From Capitulum mitella (lineage: Eukaryota > Arthropoda > Thecostraca > Pollicipedomorpha > Pollicipedidae), in assembly GCA_030062745.1 (NCBI GenBank), contig CP099849.1:24540144-24604143 (forward strand): a stretch of DNA of 64,000 nt. Direction: 5' to 3'. A model generated the notes under the pieces. That model was not told where the DNA came from, ran no database searches, and saw only the letters and a program-made list of their open reading frames with translations. Positions 32,900 through 45,003 of the stretch are shown here, piece by piece; position 1 is the stretch's first letter; every line of letters starts with the position of its first letter. A program made the position numbers and the translations under genes.

Positions 32900-34935
32900 G
32901 GCGACCTGCGGGAGGCGCCGATGCGGTCAGCGGAAACGGGTCTGTGCACGGATGGAGACGGCGCTACGGGCGGCAGGGAGCTCGAGAGAGCGACGGGGAC
33001 TGAACTGCTGGCTCTGAATTACGGCAAGCTCAGGAGACGACACACACAGTGCTCTGTTGAACAGGGCGAAGTCTGAGGCGATAGGCATTGCTGTGCGGTG
33101 AACGATGTCTTACGTGTCCAGTCGTTGGTTCAATATCCATCTGTCCGATGGTCGTAACATCACACAGCTATTACACCTGTTTGACGGCCATTAAAAGACG
33201 CATCTGTCCTGAGGCAGGCAGACTGTATACATGTCTGATGCACCTGTCCAATGGACAATGCAAGCGCTGAACGGTCGGCAAACGATGCAGCTCTACATGG
33301 TGCTTCTACGTAATGCATCACTATGAAGAGAGAGGCCGAAGGCCGAATACGTTATTTCAACAGCGGAAAAAAATCAAATTGAGCCGTCCGATCCGGGTCG
33401 ACCATGACGTTTTCTGAATGCTAGTGGCTCCGCAACTACCGGGCAAAAAATAATGAAATTTTCACAAGATAGCTCAAATAGCTCACTTCTTTGAGTTTTA
33501 TGTGGTAACATTTGCGATGTGTCAACCTGCAAACTCTTCCTTCCACGCAGCTATTCCGGGAGTAATGTTTTCACTTCTTTATAGCAGTCGTCAAATCTTT
33601 GCTCCAGTGCAGGGCCCAAGAGTGCTGACGGATCGGCACATTCCGCACACCGTTCGAAAGGTCTCGCGCTCCCCACCAGTGCACCGGCTAATTTTCGTCG
33701 CACTACAACCTGTCGTTGGCGCGTGATGCGCACTTCAAGGAGGATTTTTCGTTCAAAGGAGTAAGACGCAAAACGATAATTATGAAGGGCGGTAGAACAT
33801 CGTCTCGGTTTCGATACGTTGGTTCTCTTGGTGACCACAGGGCAGATCGGCTCGAAACCCGTCAACTTGGAACGAGAACTGAATGGGAAGTCGCGTGGTG
33901 CAGCACATTCTAATGCGTGCGGCACGGGCCACGCTGAAGGGAGGACAGTGTGAAAAAAACGTTTCTGAGCCTTTTCGAGGATTGGGTGTGGTGATCCAGA
34001 GACCGCAGCGACTAGAAAAAAGCACCACGGTGTAGTTCCAAGTCTTTTTTTTACACGACAGCCAAACATTTCCGGTCCCCGGCTTGGGCAGCACGCCGCG
34101 TGAAACGGGATCTCATAGTCATTCCCCAGGCTCCTGATCGGATGCACTTCAATATCGTACAGAAGATATATGCTTTTAACAATACAAAGTCCACCGATAC
34201 ATAGCCCGTTGTTTGTGCCCCATATCAGCCCCAAAACATGATTGGATTTTACTGTGGTTTGGTTACAGTGCATCTTTTTCTAAAGTCCTGCACGTCCTAA
34301 CGAAGATTTTGCAAAAAAGAATCATTTGCCAGCAGCTGTCGCAGGATAAATTCACAGCCCAATAAGTTAATCGATGCTCGCACGGCCCAATAGCAGGGGT
34401 CCACTGCGTAAAAAAACTGGACGTCTTTTGTTTTTGAATTTGTTTTGGTTTCAGCAAGTTGTACTGGTAGCCCCGGGTTAGAAATACTCGAAATGGATAT
34501 CGCCTCGAAAGAAATTAAACGCCCGATCGCACACCATCATGCAAGCGCAACAGGAGACAGTACATGTCACGTACAGGGGATTAATACCGTGAAAATGCAT
34601 AAAGGAAAAAATTTGATACAAGTGGCAACGAAATAAGCCTCGCTCTTATGTGGCCAACAAGGCATCTTTCTGATTACATCCCACCACAGACTTCTTTAGT
34701 GCTGGACTTCGCGTGAAAAATGATCGTATCGCACAACGGACCCTGCATCGGCAAATCCGGTTTTCAGATTTAACCGCCATTTACCCGGTAATCAGGCGAG
34801 ATATCGACGCGATTTTTTACACGTCGTGAGTTCATAACACGGTGGAGATGTCCTGAAAAATTGCTGCGACCCGCTCAATAGTTTCTTTGTGACGTGGGAG
34901 TATTTACGTTTGAATATTATCGTCCCACCCGGCCA
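32900..34935. other. Region upstream of PLAT exon A
   Basis: No recognised gene. The longest frame (240 codons, minus strand, 33,551-34,273) has no recognisable domain and no codon bias that I can see. The promoter of the lipoxygenase should lie in or near the right-hand neighbourhood of 32.9 kb, but no TATA box or other clear core element was found. The sequence becomes AT-richer after about 33.3 kb. Confidence 0.4.
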
Positions 34936-34936
34936 T

Positions 34937-35110
34937 GTGGTCAACGGAACTGGAGTCGTTCTATAGTTTTGGTGTGCGAATTTGCGCGAGACTTTTCCAG
35001 TACCCGACATTTAACTAAGACGAGCAAATTAGCAATAGCTGTCAGGTAAACGTTGGGCGATTTGGATTTTTCAGTTCCGACCGTTAACGATAATTGTCGT
35101 ATAGTGGTAT
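34937..35110 (+). repeat. Left diverged direct repeat (LTR candidate)
   Basis: About 160 bp here match 36,325-36,490 in the same orientation. The best-preserved shared cores are GGTAAACGTTGGGCGATTTG and ACATTTAACT, and a G(C/T)GAATTTG(C/G)GCGAG segment also matches. The pair brackets the gag-like fragment, as LTRs would. Termini and target-site duplications could not be fixed by eye. Confidence 0.55.
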
Positions 35111-35339
35111 TCAGGGCCGGATAGGTAAAGCTTGTCATCAGTCGCTGGATATTTGACGACATTTTAATGTAGCGGCATTCAATCGTTCCAACAGAGTAAT
35201 CAGTTATGCGTCTCGTGTGTCGGCACCGGCGGGCTAAGGTCTGAAGACATAGAGTTAAGTTCGCAAAGACGTTCCCTTATCAACGAAAACGAGCTCGACT
35301 GCGGTTTCCATCAATAAGTTCATTGGAGAGGAAAACAGA

Positions 35340-36090
35340 ACTGTCTCAGCTCGAAAGTCGAGCAGGCGCAAACAGCTGCAACCGCGCGGGCGGCGCGGGC
35401 ACGCGATCAGGCAGAGATCGATGTTATGGAGGCTAGGGCGGAGGCCCAGTGCGCCTTGGATGATGCCGAGCTCGACAACTTGGAACTGTACCTGCTGGAC
35501 GAGGAGGGAAATCCCAGTAGCTCAGTCGGATCATGTTGCTTTACGCCGCTCCGCTCTGCAGTCCCTGCAGCCGTCTGCGCAAAAACGTCGTGACCGCATC
35601 GAGGGGAGGGGAAGGGGGTGAGTTGAGAACGTTCAGCGAGAAAACTCCACTGACGGTTATAGCAGCGCCCAATCCCGTGCCCCGTGCCACAGCACAGCGC
35701 TGCCCAAGCTACACTTTGAAGCATTCAGTGGCTCCCCAAGTGGACCACGGGCCGACAGCGGCTCCGCTAATGAACCGGAAACCAGCAGCAGAACCCGAGG
35801 CGGACCGGGAGTCGACAGCGGCTCCCCAAGTAGACCGGGTGTCAGCAGCGGCTCTGCTCGTGGATCGGGAATCAGTAGTAGCTCCCGAGGCGATTCTTCC
35901 GAGTTCCATTCTGCCTGGACGTCACACCTACGCGCTGCCTCTCGGACCGTTCAAGCCGCGCGTCGTGGGAAGCGGGAGGGCTTGGCGGCGATCACAAACG
36001 GCGGCCGACCAGCTTTGGAGACGGCGACTGAAGAAGTACCTGCCTGCGCTGACCTGTCGTGGGAAACGGACAGCAAGCTATTGAGCGCTG
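35340..36090 (+). pseudogene. Bel/Pao-like gag remnant
   Basis: A coiled-coil stretch (SKVEQAQTAATARAARARDQ, then EIDVMEARAEAQCALDDAEL and a DEEGNP end) is followed, in another frame, by ALPKLHFEAFSGSP. That fits the L-P-K-L-x(4)-F-x-G-x-P signature at the start of Bel/Pao and related gag domains. The frame then enters a six-fold 10-residue Ser/Gly/Pro repeat before EFHSAWTSHLRAA, which resembles the next gag motif. Internal stops and frame changes make it non-functional. No protease, reverse transcriptase or integrase is visible between the flanking repeats, so this is a deleted or non-autonomous copy. Confidence 0.55.
35727..35910 (+). repeat. 30-bp repeat encoding decapeptides inside gag
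   Basis: Six consecutive units of about 30 bp encode SGSPSGPRAD, SGSANEPETS, SRTRGGPGVD, SGSPSRPGVS, SGSARGSGIS and SSSRGDSSEF in one open frame. The frame is the one that encodes LPKLHFEAFSGS just upstream. The repeat appears to be an expansion of the SGSP segment of gag. Confidence 0.7.
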
Positions 36091-36324
36091 CAAACCGGCG
36101 ACTTGCCACTAATTTTCGATGACCGCGTGCCGGGAGGGCAATGACTTTTGGGCCGGGTACTAATGGCCGGGTGGCGTCACCAGGTGCAGATAGGCGCATG
36201 CTTTCGGCACGTGTGTGGTCACACGGCGCACTCACACCGACCAGGAAACACAATAAATTTGTTGGAAGAGGAAACGGGGTGCGGTTGATTTGTATCGTGG
36301 TCATGCGCTCGTGCGGCACGTCGT

Positions 36325-36490
36325 GACACTTCTCTGGAGTCACCCTCTGGTTCTTGGCGTATGAATTTGGGCGAGGCTGTTCCTATAGCCCAAACATTTA
36401 ACTTGGCCGTACGGATTAGCAACGACTGGTGGGTAAACGTTGGGCGATTTGGATTGTTAAGTTTGGACCGTTAGTAATGAATGTCGCCAA
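36325..36490 (+). repeat. Right diverged direct repeat (LTR candidate)
   Basis: Counterpart of 34,937-35,110, about 1.38 kb downstream and in the same orientation. Similarity is strongest over GGTAAACGTTGGGCGATTTG. The level of divergence implies an old insertion if these are LTRs. Confidence 0.55.
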
Positions 36491-36499
36491 GTGATTTTT

Positions 36500-39400
36500 G
36501 AGTTTAAGCAAGCTAAGCATTCGGCAAGAATTAGCAGGCCGTAACGTCACTTTGACAACCAGCAAAAAGGAGAAGCAGACAGGCAAAACCCGTTTTTGTC
36601 TTCCCTGAAACTAGCGGCTGGATCCGTCCCTGGGTGACGCTGCGATCTCAGCCGACTATCGGGCGCTGCAGGACTGGCGGCCGGAAATCGGGGTCCGCTG
36701 TAAACCGCCCTGCTCAAAATAACCGTTCGTGCAAAGTCCAGATGTGGAGAAATCTCTCATCTCACGTCGCGAATACTGCTTGCGATCTCCAGACATGCGT
36801 CTTGAATAAATTTGTACTGACTGCATTGTCGAAGATAACCCATGGCGTTTTGAAATGATCGGAGTGAGGCGTTTTCCCTCAGTGGCCGACCTTAGACCAC
36901 AGCCGAAATAATGCATGAAGGTGGCGATGGCGCCGTTCTCTATCAGTTGCCTGGCGCATCAGAACATTATCTGAGAGCACAGCTGATACCAGCCCCAGAT
37001 TTACACGTACTGTCATTCACATCAAGAACGGGCGTAAAGGTAGGCTCGTAATCCACCCCAGCCAAACACGGGTGCTGAAGACGTGTCGTGCCGAGGATGA
37101 AGCGTCCCCTGCATTGCGCCAAACCCATTACTCACCTTTATGAGGAGAAAGTCAATGACCGAAACACTCAGGGGCGGCTTAGTAAGTCACATTAAATCTA
37201 GCCAAAGTTGGAGGGGCCAGTATCCATGTTGGTGGGCTCAAAACCAAAGGTGGCGGGGTCCTAAACTCACCACCTTTGCAAAAAAGTTAGGCACGTAGCC
37301 AAGAAGTTTCCTCGGGGGAGAGGACCAATGTCAAATTTCGTCTAAGCCACTAGCATATGGCAAAATTTATAGGACTGGGAAAAGCAGCAATTTTTCTGTA
37401 AATGGCCTCATGTTTAACGCACAAGAAAACGCATATAATGTTTGCTTTTGCATCATATATATGACCACTATTCAGTTTCCCTGCGAAATAGCTAAATATC
37501 TAGAGCAGACCACTTGGTTCGGGGACGGACATGACCTCCATGACCCATGACCCCCTTGGCTACGTGCCTGTCAAAAGTATATGAAACTCCGCGCCTGCTA
37601 CTACGGTTGACTTTACCACCAACAATCTTTCGAAACAGTGATTTTCTGGGAACAGACATGTGGTCAACTGGAATTTAGCGATTACCTGCCGCTTTACGTG
37701 CTGGTGACTGGGAAATCGTTTGCCAGGTGTACGAAAGCTGTAACCGAATATGGCGAGTAGCAGGCCACATACCAGCATGCAGACAAAGGTCGTTCTCACG
37801 CGAACTGCAACGTAAAAGTTCCAAACAATTCAACTCCGATTAAACAGGAAATGTCTCGTCAGGCCGAGAGGTGACAATTTACGAACAAAGCAGAAGTGAA
37901 AAAAACAGGTCAGTAGCAATTCTTTTTGGCCTGCAGCAAATTAACATCTTAGAAGTAGAACATTCTGCGAGAACATTCAGGTTATTCCACTGCATAAAAG
38001 GTCTCCACGAATAACACCTTACTTCATTTCGCAACATATACTGCATCTTACAAGAGCTTGATAATGCGGCAACTGACTGTCTTGCTTCAAGATCCCAAAA
38101 TGTTTGGAGGTATCAATGATCAGCAGCATTGTTCATCCCTGTGCCAACGACCACGTTTTACATGGCATCTCATTACGCGCATCAAAAAGTTTTGTTTCTT
38201 TTCAACGACACTGCCATCAGCGAAGGGGCGTTCTCAAAGCAGACAAGGCAAGAGACATTTTTGGTCATTTCGTTCCACGGAATACCATACAGCCAATGTA
38301 AGGAATATCAAAAGTTGGCAGGGCCATCGTCAAGTGCCTACGGCCACTGCCCTAATTGCCCTTCGAGCTGCTACACACATGGACACAGCGTCTCATTATA
38401 AATTGACGGATGACCCACGAGCATTAACAGCAACTGGACTCTGGACCGCTTATTGCGGCTTTCTTTGCTGCTATGTATGAGCCATTCTATGTTTGCACTT
38501 CACAGTTTTTCGTATCTTCCAAAAAAAATTTGGAACATATGCTTAAATTTTCTTTCATAATTTACTTTATCTTATTTCAAAGAACGATCACATAAACAAT
38601 CAGCAAAGTCTCGGCCACAATTAAACCGACTTAAATTACATGCCCTAAAAAATCTAAAGCGGGCGGACTCAGCAAGAAATGGTATTTCAGAATCATGATA
38701 CAGCTCCGGTATATAACGTTACTGGAGTTGTCAGTTTCCATCAAATCAACTCGCCCCGACCAATTCCCCGCCGAACGGGAGCTCGGGTGCGCTGCGGCGC
38801 CCACTAGTGGATTACCTCATCTCAGGAGCCACGTCCCTCACCCCGGCGGGACGTCGAGGTAAGGGCCGCGTTCCCTGGCCGCCGGGTCAGGCCACAGAGG
38901 GCCGCGACCTCACACGGGGGCCTGAACGGACCGTCAGGCGGCCAGGGCAGGTCAATGCGGGCCACCGCCGGTACACTGGCAGCCGCAGCGGACCACCAAA
39001 CGCAGCGGCTACTCGAGGCGCTGCTCTCTGTGCGTTAATCCCACGAGGCTCTCAAGGTCAAATTTTGTGCCGCCGCTGCGTACTTTGCATGACGGTCAGG
39101 CCGGCTGTGCGGTAGATTAGCGACTGCACGAGCCGGTCTCGGTGCTGAGCGCGGTGGCCTCCGCGCGCGATTAACTGCTCGGCATGCCTGCACGATGCGG
39201 CGCTTGGGAAGCTCGCGGTCACCAGCAGGTCCAGCTGCTGGTCCGCTAGTAAAAACGACATTCTCGAAGGGAGTGATGGAATGACCACTATTGTTCAGAT
39301 TTGAATACGAGACAAAACGGCTGCCCAAAGCCCTTAGCTGACTGTGGTGGGATGGTGCCTGCAGAGTGGGCGAAGCAAGTGGCTCAGGGCGACGGGTGAA

Positions 39401-42010
39401 AAGATGTTATGCGTAGAAATGAATCTAAAAGCTATACTCGGCCACGACTGCAGTCGTTGAAAACGGGCCAGGAATCAGTCGTTCTTGAGCATGGGTAGGG
39501 TTCGGGGAAAACACGCCGACCACGAGCCGGACGTGAGGTACAGCGACGCAAGATGGACCACGACTTTTGAATCCGGCCAGAACTATTTACCAGCGCTTAC
39601 TGCACCCACGTAGTGCGCACAACGATGCGGCGCCTCCCCGCATCATTCGCCTTAGCACAAGATTCATTAGAAAAACCTCGTCGCTCCGAGAGCAGTTGGT
39701 TTTCGATACAACAACCGTATCTTTGATGTAGGGGGGGGGGAGGGCGATTCGGCCACCGCTGGCTTTCCGGCCGAAGCCAAAAAGGCTGTGCCATCGCGTG
39801 GAAACTTCATAGTATTCCTGGTATTTTATTTTGGTATCATGGCATTTGGTATTCTTCTCATACGTATTCTTCTTACACAATACGTCAAGACTAAAACTTC
39901 TTATATGTGGCAGGAGCGGTCCCAGGAGACGTTTCTTGGAGACATGTCAGACCACACTGAGGTCGTGTCAGGCGCGTGGCCTCTTCTTTAGTCAGTGGTG
40001 CTGCAAGCTGATGTTTGACAACACTTTCATTCGATGTATAACATTTATAAAGTGACCATCCAAATACTCCATCGGATGTCTGGACACTGTCAAGGGAGAT
40101 TGAATGGGATATCTAGGGGATTATGCAACGACAGTGGGTTCTGAGTGCTGAACACAAGGTACAGTACGATAACTAAACGCTTTTACAAACCTCGACATTG
40201 ATGCCAAGGACAGCTATTGGAAGGATGTGGAAAGGTAAAGTCATTTATGGAATATACGGAGTAGCGTAGCCGGGGGGTCCTAGGGGTCCTGGGACTCCCC
40301 CGAAATTTTTCGGTCCACGAAGGGGTCCCGGACCCTCTGGCAAATAGCGAGATGCCTCCTGATCGGGAAAGGTCAATACCCCGGCATGTACCTACCAAAA
40401 GGCGAGTACCGCAAAGGATGCTCCTCTGCAAAGGAGCCGCCGGCCAGAAAATGTCCTCCTGCCATGAGCTGGTGTCGGTCGGTCAAAACAAAGTGCACAT
40501 CCGTTGAGAAGTTGAGAAGCTCACATTTTGAAGGAGGTTGGGCTGTGAGGCCCCCTCGATCTACCCCCTCCCTAAATCATTTATGCAGAACGATACTCCT
40601 GGCCATGGGGCCCCCGTAGTGTTCAAGGGCCCCTCAGCGTTGGAGGCCCCCTCATCCTTTGGGATGCCCCGAAAAAGAATCCTGGCTACACCATTCAATA
40701 TACGAGCAGACACACGACAGATACTTGCACATGAATTGGCAGGCGCGGATCCAAGAAAAAGAAAGGACACGCACAAGAAAATGAGAAGGATGAGTTTGCT
40801 TTCCGAATACATCACTGACGTTTTCAATGGACCACAATCACCTGCTTTCGTGATTTCAATAGACGTATGACTGGCATAGCTTTCGAACGACGAAGGCCAG
40901 CGACCCCAAAATTTCCGCACCCCCATCCGGAAAACAACCGCCTGCGGTCAGCGATATAAACAACCAGGTCACCCGAGGTCATGTCGCATGGCATCACAAG
41001 TTGAATCATAGACGCAGTTTTCAGGTATTGGTAGTTGTTGTCTTTTGTCGCAGTTGTCTTTTCATTAAAACATGGATTGCATAGTTTTCGTAGAAAATAA
41101 CACGAAGACCAAGACCAGATCGCGGATTAAGGGATCTTGAGCGAGATTAGCGGCGGCCATTTGTTGGCTTCGTGCGGCGTTCGTTAGCCTCTTTCCTGAC
41201 TCAGAGACGTCTACAACGTTCGAAGTAATATAGATGCAGAAAACCATATACCATTTTTGTGCTTCTCACGACGTTTTTACAGTCATGCAAAAGGTCAAAG
41301 GTGAGGCCAAGACTACTGAGATTAAAAGTGAACGCTCCAACAGACAAACTGAATGCATGGGCCTGGTTTCAGCTCACGCGTACTCAGGCCATCCAACATA
41401 TCAGAGGCAGATCGAACCAACCGCGAATAAGCCCCTGGCCTAGTGCCAGCATTAACTAGCCAGTATGTGAGCTGCCAGGGCCGGGTCGGAAACCGCCGGG
41501 GGAGTCTGCACCGGCGCCCCGGCCGCACAGCGCCTGAGGCGCCGGCTCACCCCGCCAGCCGGGTCACGTGACCGGGGCCACATCACGGCACGGGCCGGCG
41601 GCCGCAGCGCCAGCCGGACCGTCAAACAACACCTCCCGCGACCAGGGGAGGGCTTTGCTCGACACGTTCGTTTGGTATAGCTCAAACTATAGACACCAGG
41701 CGCCTTGTGAGCTCTACTGAGGTGTTCGGCAGTAATTTTAACGGCGTACGGCATCGTCTGCCTCCATCTACCTGCCGTGAAGCAACATTCCTATCTACGA
41801 GCGGTATTTCGCCTCGGTCAGTAACTGGTCTTTATTACGACAGGCTCCTATTCATTCCTGACTGCATTTCACTTCAGCCTCCCAAGTAAATCGATTGCCA
41901 ATCTTATTCACCAGCGCATAATTCCGGACTCGATTTAAATTGATCACTGTTTGACACCTGCATCATCGAGTCTCACCTCAGTCAGACGTTGCTTCCCGTC
42001 GGCCGCCTCG
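36500..42010. other. Gene-poor region with transposon debris
   Basis: No splice-consistent gene was recognised. A plus-strand frame at 38,058-38,480 contains ALIALRAATHMDTASHYKL, which faintly resembles the LALHAxTGCDTTS motif of arthropod transposon-associated proteins, but it is too degraded to call. Sequences near 39.70-39.93 kb (a poly-G run, then a GGRIALPPP-type reading on the minus strand) and at 40.26-40.69 kb look like non-autonomous transposon ends. GC-rich patches occur near 38.8-39.2 and 41.5-41.65 kb. Confidence 0.4.
40255..40695. mobile_element. Non-autonomous transposon remnant
   Basis: The left end reads GCGTAGCCGGGGGGTCC and the right end, inverted, reads TGTAGCCAGGATTCTTTTTC. 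Both are of the type commonly found at ends of non-autonomous elements in invertebrates (GTAGCCxGG). Between them are runs of CCCC and a tract with GGGGGCCC blocks. It contains no transposase. Classification to family is not possible from sequence alone. Confidence 0.4.
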
Positions 42011-42016
42011 TCTCAC

Positions 42017-42192
42017 CGTGTGCTGTCTTCCTGCGCGCTCCGGCCGGTCCCGCACGCGTCTCCGCCGCGCGCCCTGTACTGACTGGGCGAGCACGCCGTG
42101 CACGTGCCGTCGCCTCGGGCGGCGGACGCGGGCGTGCAGGCCCAGGTGGCGCTGTCGGCGAGCACGTCCGGCGTCGGCGCTGCGGCGAAGTT
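42017..42192 (-). CDS. Orphan cysteine-rich exon
   Basis: A 176-bp stretch on the minus strand has a good acceptor (GCCTCAG), an open frame throughout and a good donor (GTGAGACG, phase 2). It encodes ATWACTPASAARGDGTCTAC, then SPSQYRARGGDACGTG. The cysteine spacing and the C-x2-C-x-P-x-x-Y/F pattern resemble the GCC2/GCC3 (ephrin-receptor-like, TNFR-like) modules of secreted or cell-surface proteins. I could not find companion exons, so it may be part of a long-intron gene, a relic, or chance in GC-rich DNA. Confidence 0.35.
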
Positions 42193-42199
42193 CTGAGGC

Positions 42200-43680
42200 C
42201 CGGGAGGTTATCAGCGCAAAGTCCGGACAGGTACGCTGCAGGCCGTGTCGGCTTAGGCGCGGGCGAAACTGAGATAAGGCGGACCGGGCGCGGTTAGGCT
42301 CGGCTGGGTACGGCTGGGTGCTGCAAGGCATCAGGTCTGTAGTTACATCCGGTGCAGTTTGCCTCAGACCACGAATCGAGGAGTCCGGCAGATCAGCGTA
42401 CGCGGTGGAAGCCTTCAAAAATCAGCGCGTTTTGCATGCTGAAGTGCCGACAGAAATCAACGCGTGAAGACACTGTAGCCCTAGCACGAGGAGCATCCGC
42501 CGCGTGTCGCCGAACTTACGTCTAGGAGCTGATAGAGAAACGCACCACTAGAGGGTTTGACTATTCCCTTCTCGATCGAGCTCTGCACAACTAGACCGGA
42601 CGGAAACGAACACATCTGTGCAACAGGAGCAGTCCGCCGGGTGTGGGGCTGGGGGTCGGTGGGCGACCACCGCCCGCCGTGGCGCCAGAAGCGCATCATT
42701 CACACACGAGGGGTCCATCCTGGTAGCGCCGGCTGTGGCCCGTTCCCGCGAACTGTGGCTGTACCCTGGCAGGGGGCACACCTGTGAGGCTCGTTTCAGG
42801 CAAATGCACTTCTGGTGGAAATGGAGACAGGTCGTTGGAGCTATTGTGGACGAAACGCTCAAACACCTCCGCAGGCCGTGAAGGGCTGTGAACAATAACA
42901 AGACCCAATGGCCATGGCATCGTTTCAAATCGTGAACGCGAGGCGTACTACGATGTCCGCCGCGGTTAACTTTGCACGCCTTTGCACGCCTTTGCACGGA
43001 CTTTCCTGTCGCATCCCGATGAGGAACCGCCGGTGGATTGCCCACGCGAAATGTCCGTCGGCAGCGCTGGAGAAAGAGCCAGGCTCGCATACAGAGCTCC
43101 AGCTGCCGTCTCTACTGAAACAGCCCGGTCTGACTAACTTCGGTTTATTTATGAAAGATTTCTGCATTGAAAGAAAATGTCTGCTGAGTTCATCCGTCAG
43201 AAAATGATGAAAGTGCATGTTTACATGTTTTAGGATATCTGATTAAACTTAATTTGTTTCCAATGCTACTGTCTTTCATTTTGCGCATAGTTTAGATATA
43301 GTGGCAATACCCTTCTGATAATTCGCCAGTCTCCTCGTAAGCTTTCGCCCGTCTGCTTCAGTTCCCTTCTGACATGCGATGGTGTCAACATTCTTTTCTG
43401 ACGTCTCCGCACTTGGAGAATAAGCGTGCCGCTTGTTTCCGAACAGTTTTCGGTGGCTTCAGCATCGTAAACGAGCAACACGGGCCGCGCGGAACGTCGC
43501 CTCTTTCCACCACACGACCCCCGCCCGGCGGCTCGGCAGGCACGGGTCAGACCGGCTCGAAACGCGTTCATTTCGAGAACGGAACGGGCCGCCAGCTGGC
43601 GTCCAGCGCGTTTTGGTGCGACAAAAACAGCGAATGCTGTCCGGTGTGTTCGGGGACAATGGTTCGGTGCTGTTTGGTCC
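42200..43680. other. No recognised feature
   Basis: Open frames of up to about 200 codons occur in this moderately GC-rich DNA, but none shows a domain or consistent splice partners. A short triplication of TTTGCACGCC-like units occurs near 42,970-43,000. Confidence 0.4.
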
Positions 43681-43684
43681 TCTG

Positions 43685-43830
43685 GGGCTGAGGGGAATGG
43701 GCAATGCTGTCTGGTCCCCTCTGCTGTTGAGGGGAAGGGGCGGTGCTGTCTGGTCCCCTCTGCTGTTGAGGGGAAGGGGCGGTGATGTCTGGTCCCCTCT
43801 GAGGTTGAGGGGGAAGCGGCCAGTGCTGTT
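43685..43830. repeat. 40-bp minisatellite
   Basis: Four tandem units of about 40 bp built on GAGGGGAAGGGGCGGTGCTG and TCTGGTCCCCTCTG. They keep several frames open, which explains long spurious frames on both strands here. Confidence 0.85.
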
Positions 43831-44083
43831 CGCTGGAGAGGAACCAGAGCTGAGTCGTCTGCGCCGGATACCAGTGATCTCACTAACAGGTGGGCGTATA
43901 AAACACAAACCGCACTGCGCTATCTCAAGACGGCGTTATCAGTGCTCAGCGGAATGTCCTAATCTTCCACTAAAAAATGCGGCGTCATCCAACACGAAAC
44001 TGCAGTCATCTAGCACAGAAATGCCGACACCCCTGCAACTCTGGTGTCCTCCAATACCCTACAACAGCATCATCCAACCCCAC

Positions 44084-44109
44084 TTTATATATATATATAT
44101 ATATATATA

Positions 44110-44158
<49 letters not shown>

Positions 44159-44168
44159 AAATATATAT
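44084..44168. repeat. (TA)n microsatellite
   Basis: About 35 nearly uninterrupted TA/AT dinucleotides, broken by one GC and by TTTGTAA near the end. Confidence 0.95.
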
Positions 44169-44574
44169 TCAATACACTCATGCGATCACCCATCAGCATA
44201 CGATGCCCACAAGCTGAAGCGTAATGGAGCACACTGCGCGTCTTTTCACAACAAGCTGTGACAACGGAGATGAGGGGCAATTTGGATGAGTTTAGCAAGG
44301 TCGTCCTAAGACGCGCGCTCTCAGAACGAGTTAAGACCAACAGGCACCTGCCACTTTTACTCATTCCTCTTTTTCCAAAGATGTCAGCATGAGAGCGGGA
44401 CACATGATGATAGAGGCTAAGCGCTTTTCAAAAACTCTGTTATTTACTCTTTCCTTGTCCGTCGCGGACATGACGTTGTTCTTGCTTGCACAGGGTATGT
44501 CACCACTGATATGAGTCCGTCTGTTGCAACATCCGCAGGAAAGATGGTGGAAACCGCACGACACGTGCGGGCGC

Positions 44575-44690
44575 TGATTGGCTGTGGATCTGTCGAGGTG
44601 AAAAAACGTCCCATCGTATTCGGCCGCTCGTCCGGAGAACGATTGGCTGGTGAGCATATCTAGTATAAAAAGAGAACAGAGCTGTGACAG
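44575..44690 (+). promoter_or_regulatory. Possible core promoter
   Basis: TATAAAA lies at 44664-44670, preceded by two ATTGGCTG (inverted CCAAT) motifs near 44575 and 44641. The spacing between the second CCAAT motif and the TATA is short, and no coding exon was found downstream before the CT-rich array, so this is a weak call. Confidence 0.2.
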
Positions 44691-44861
44691 ATTTTCAAAT
44701 AGAAATCCTAGCTATTCGCTTTAGCAGGGTGCATTTTTAGGTTGAGTAGGAGTCGGATGGCAATGGTTGCAGAATGCAGATGTAACCGGGAGTGCTCTTC
44801 TCAGTGCAGCTTCTCCGTGATTTGCTTCACGTGGGGCGCGGGGTATACCAGCGGAAGAGTC

Positions 44862-45003
44862 TCTCTTTCTCTCCCTCTCTCTCTCTCTCTCTGTCTCTTT
44901 TTCTCTCTCTCCCTGTCTCTCCCTGTCTCTCTCTCCCTCTCTCTCTCTTGTCCCTTTCTCTCTCTCCCTCTTTCTCTCTGTCTCCCTCTCTCTCTCTCTC
45001 TCG
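44862..45003. repeat. (CT)n-rich microsatellite
   Basis: About 140 bp of imperfect CTCTCT with interspersed CCTGTCTC and TTT, all pyrimidine apart from occasional G. It could form triplex DNA. Confidence 0.95.

Noticed and set aside
33551-34273. 240-codon minus-strand frame upstream of the lipoxygenase
   Set aside because: Unusually long for its composition, but I see no domain, no repeated motif, no splice support and no neighbour context. Worth a homology search, not an annotation.
38058-38480. Frame with ALIALRAATHMDTASHYKL, recalling a transposon-associated LALHAxTGCDTTS motif
   Set aside because: The key GCD part is not preserved and the overlapping frames are broken; similarity too faint to call.
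43433-44224. 263-codon plus-strand frame
   Set aside because: Kept open by the 40-bp minisatellite and the (TA)n tract (IYIYIY text); not a gene.
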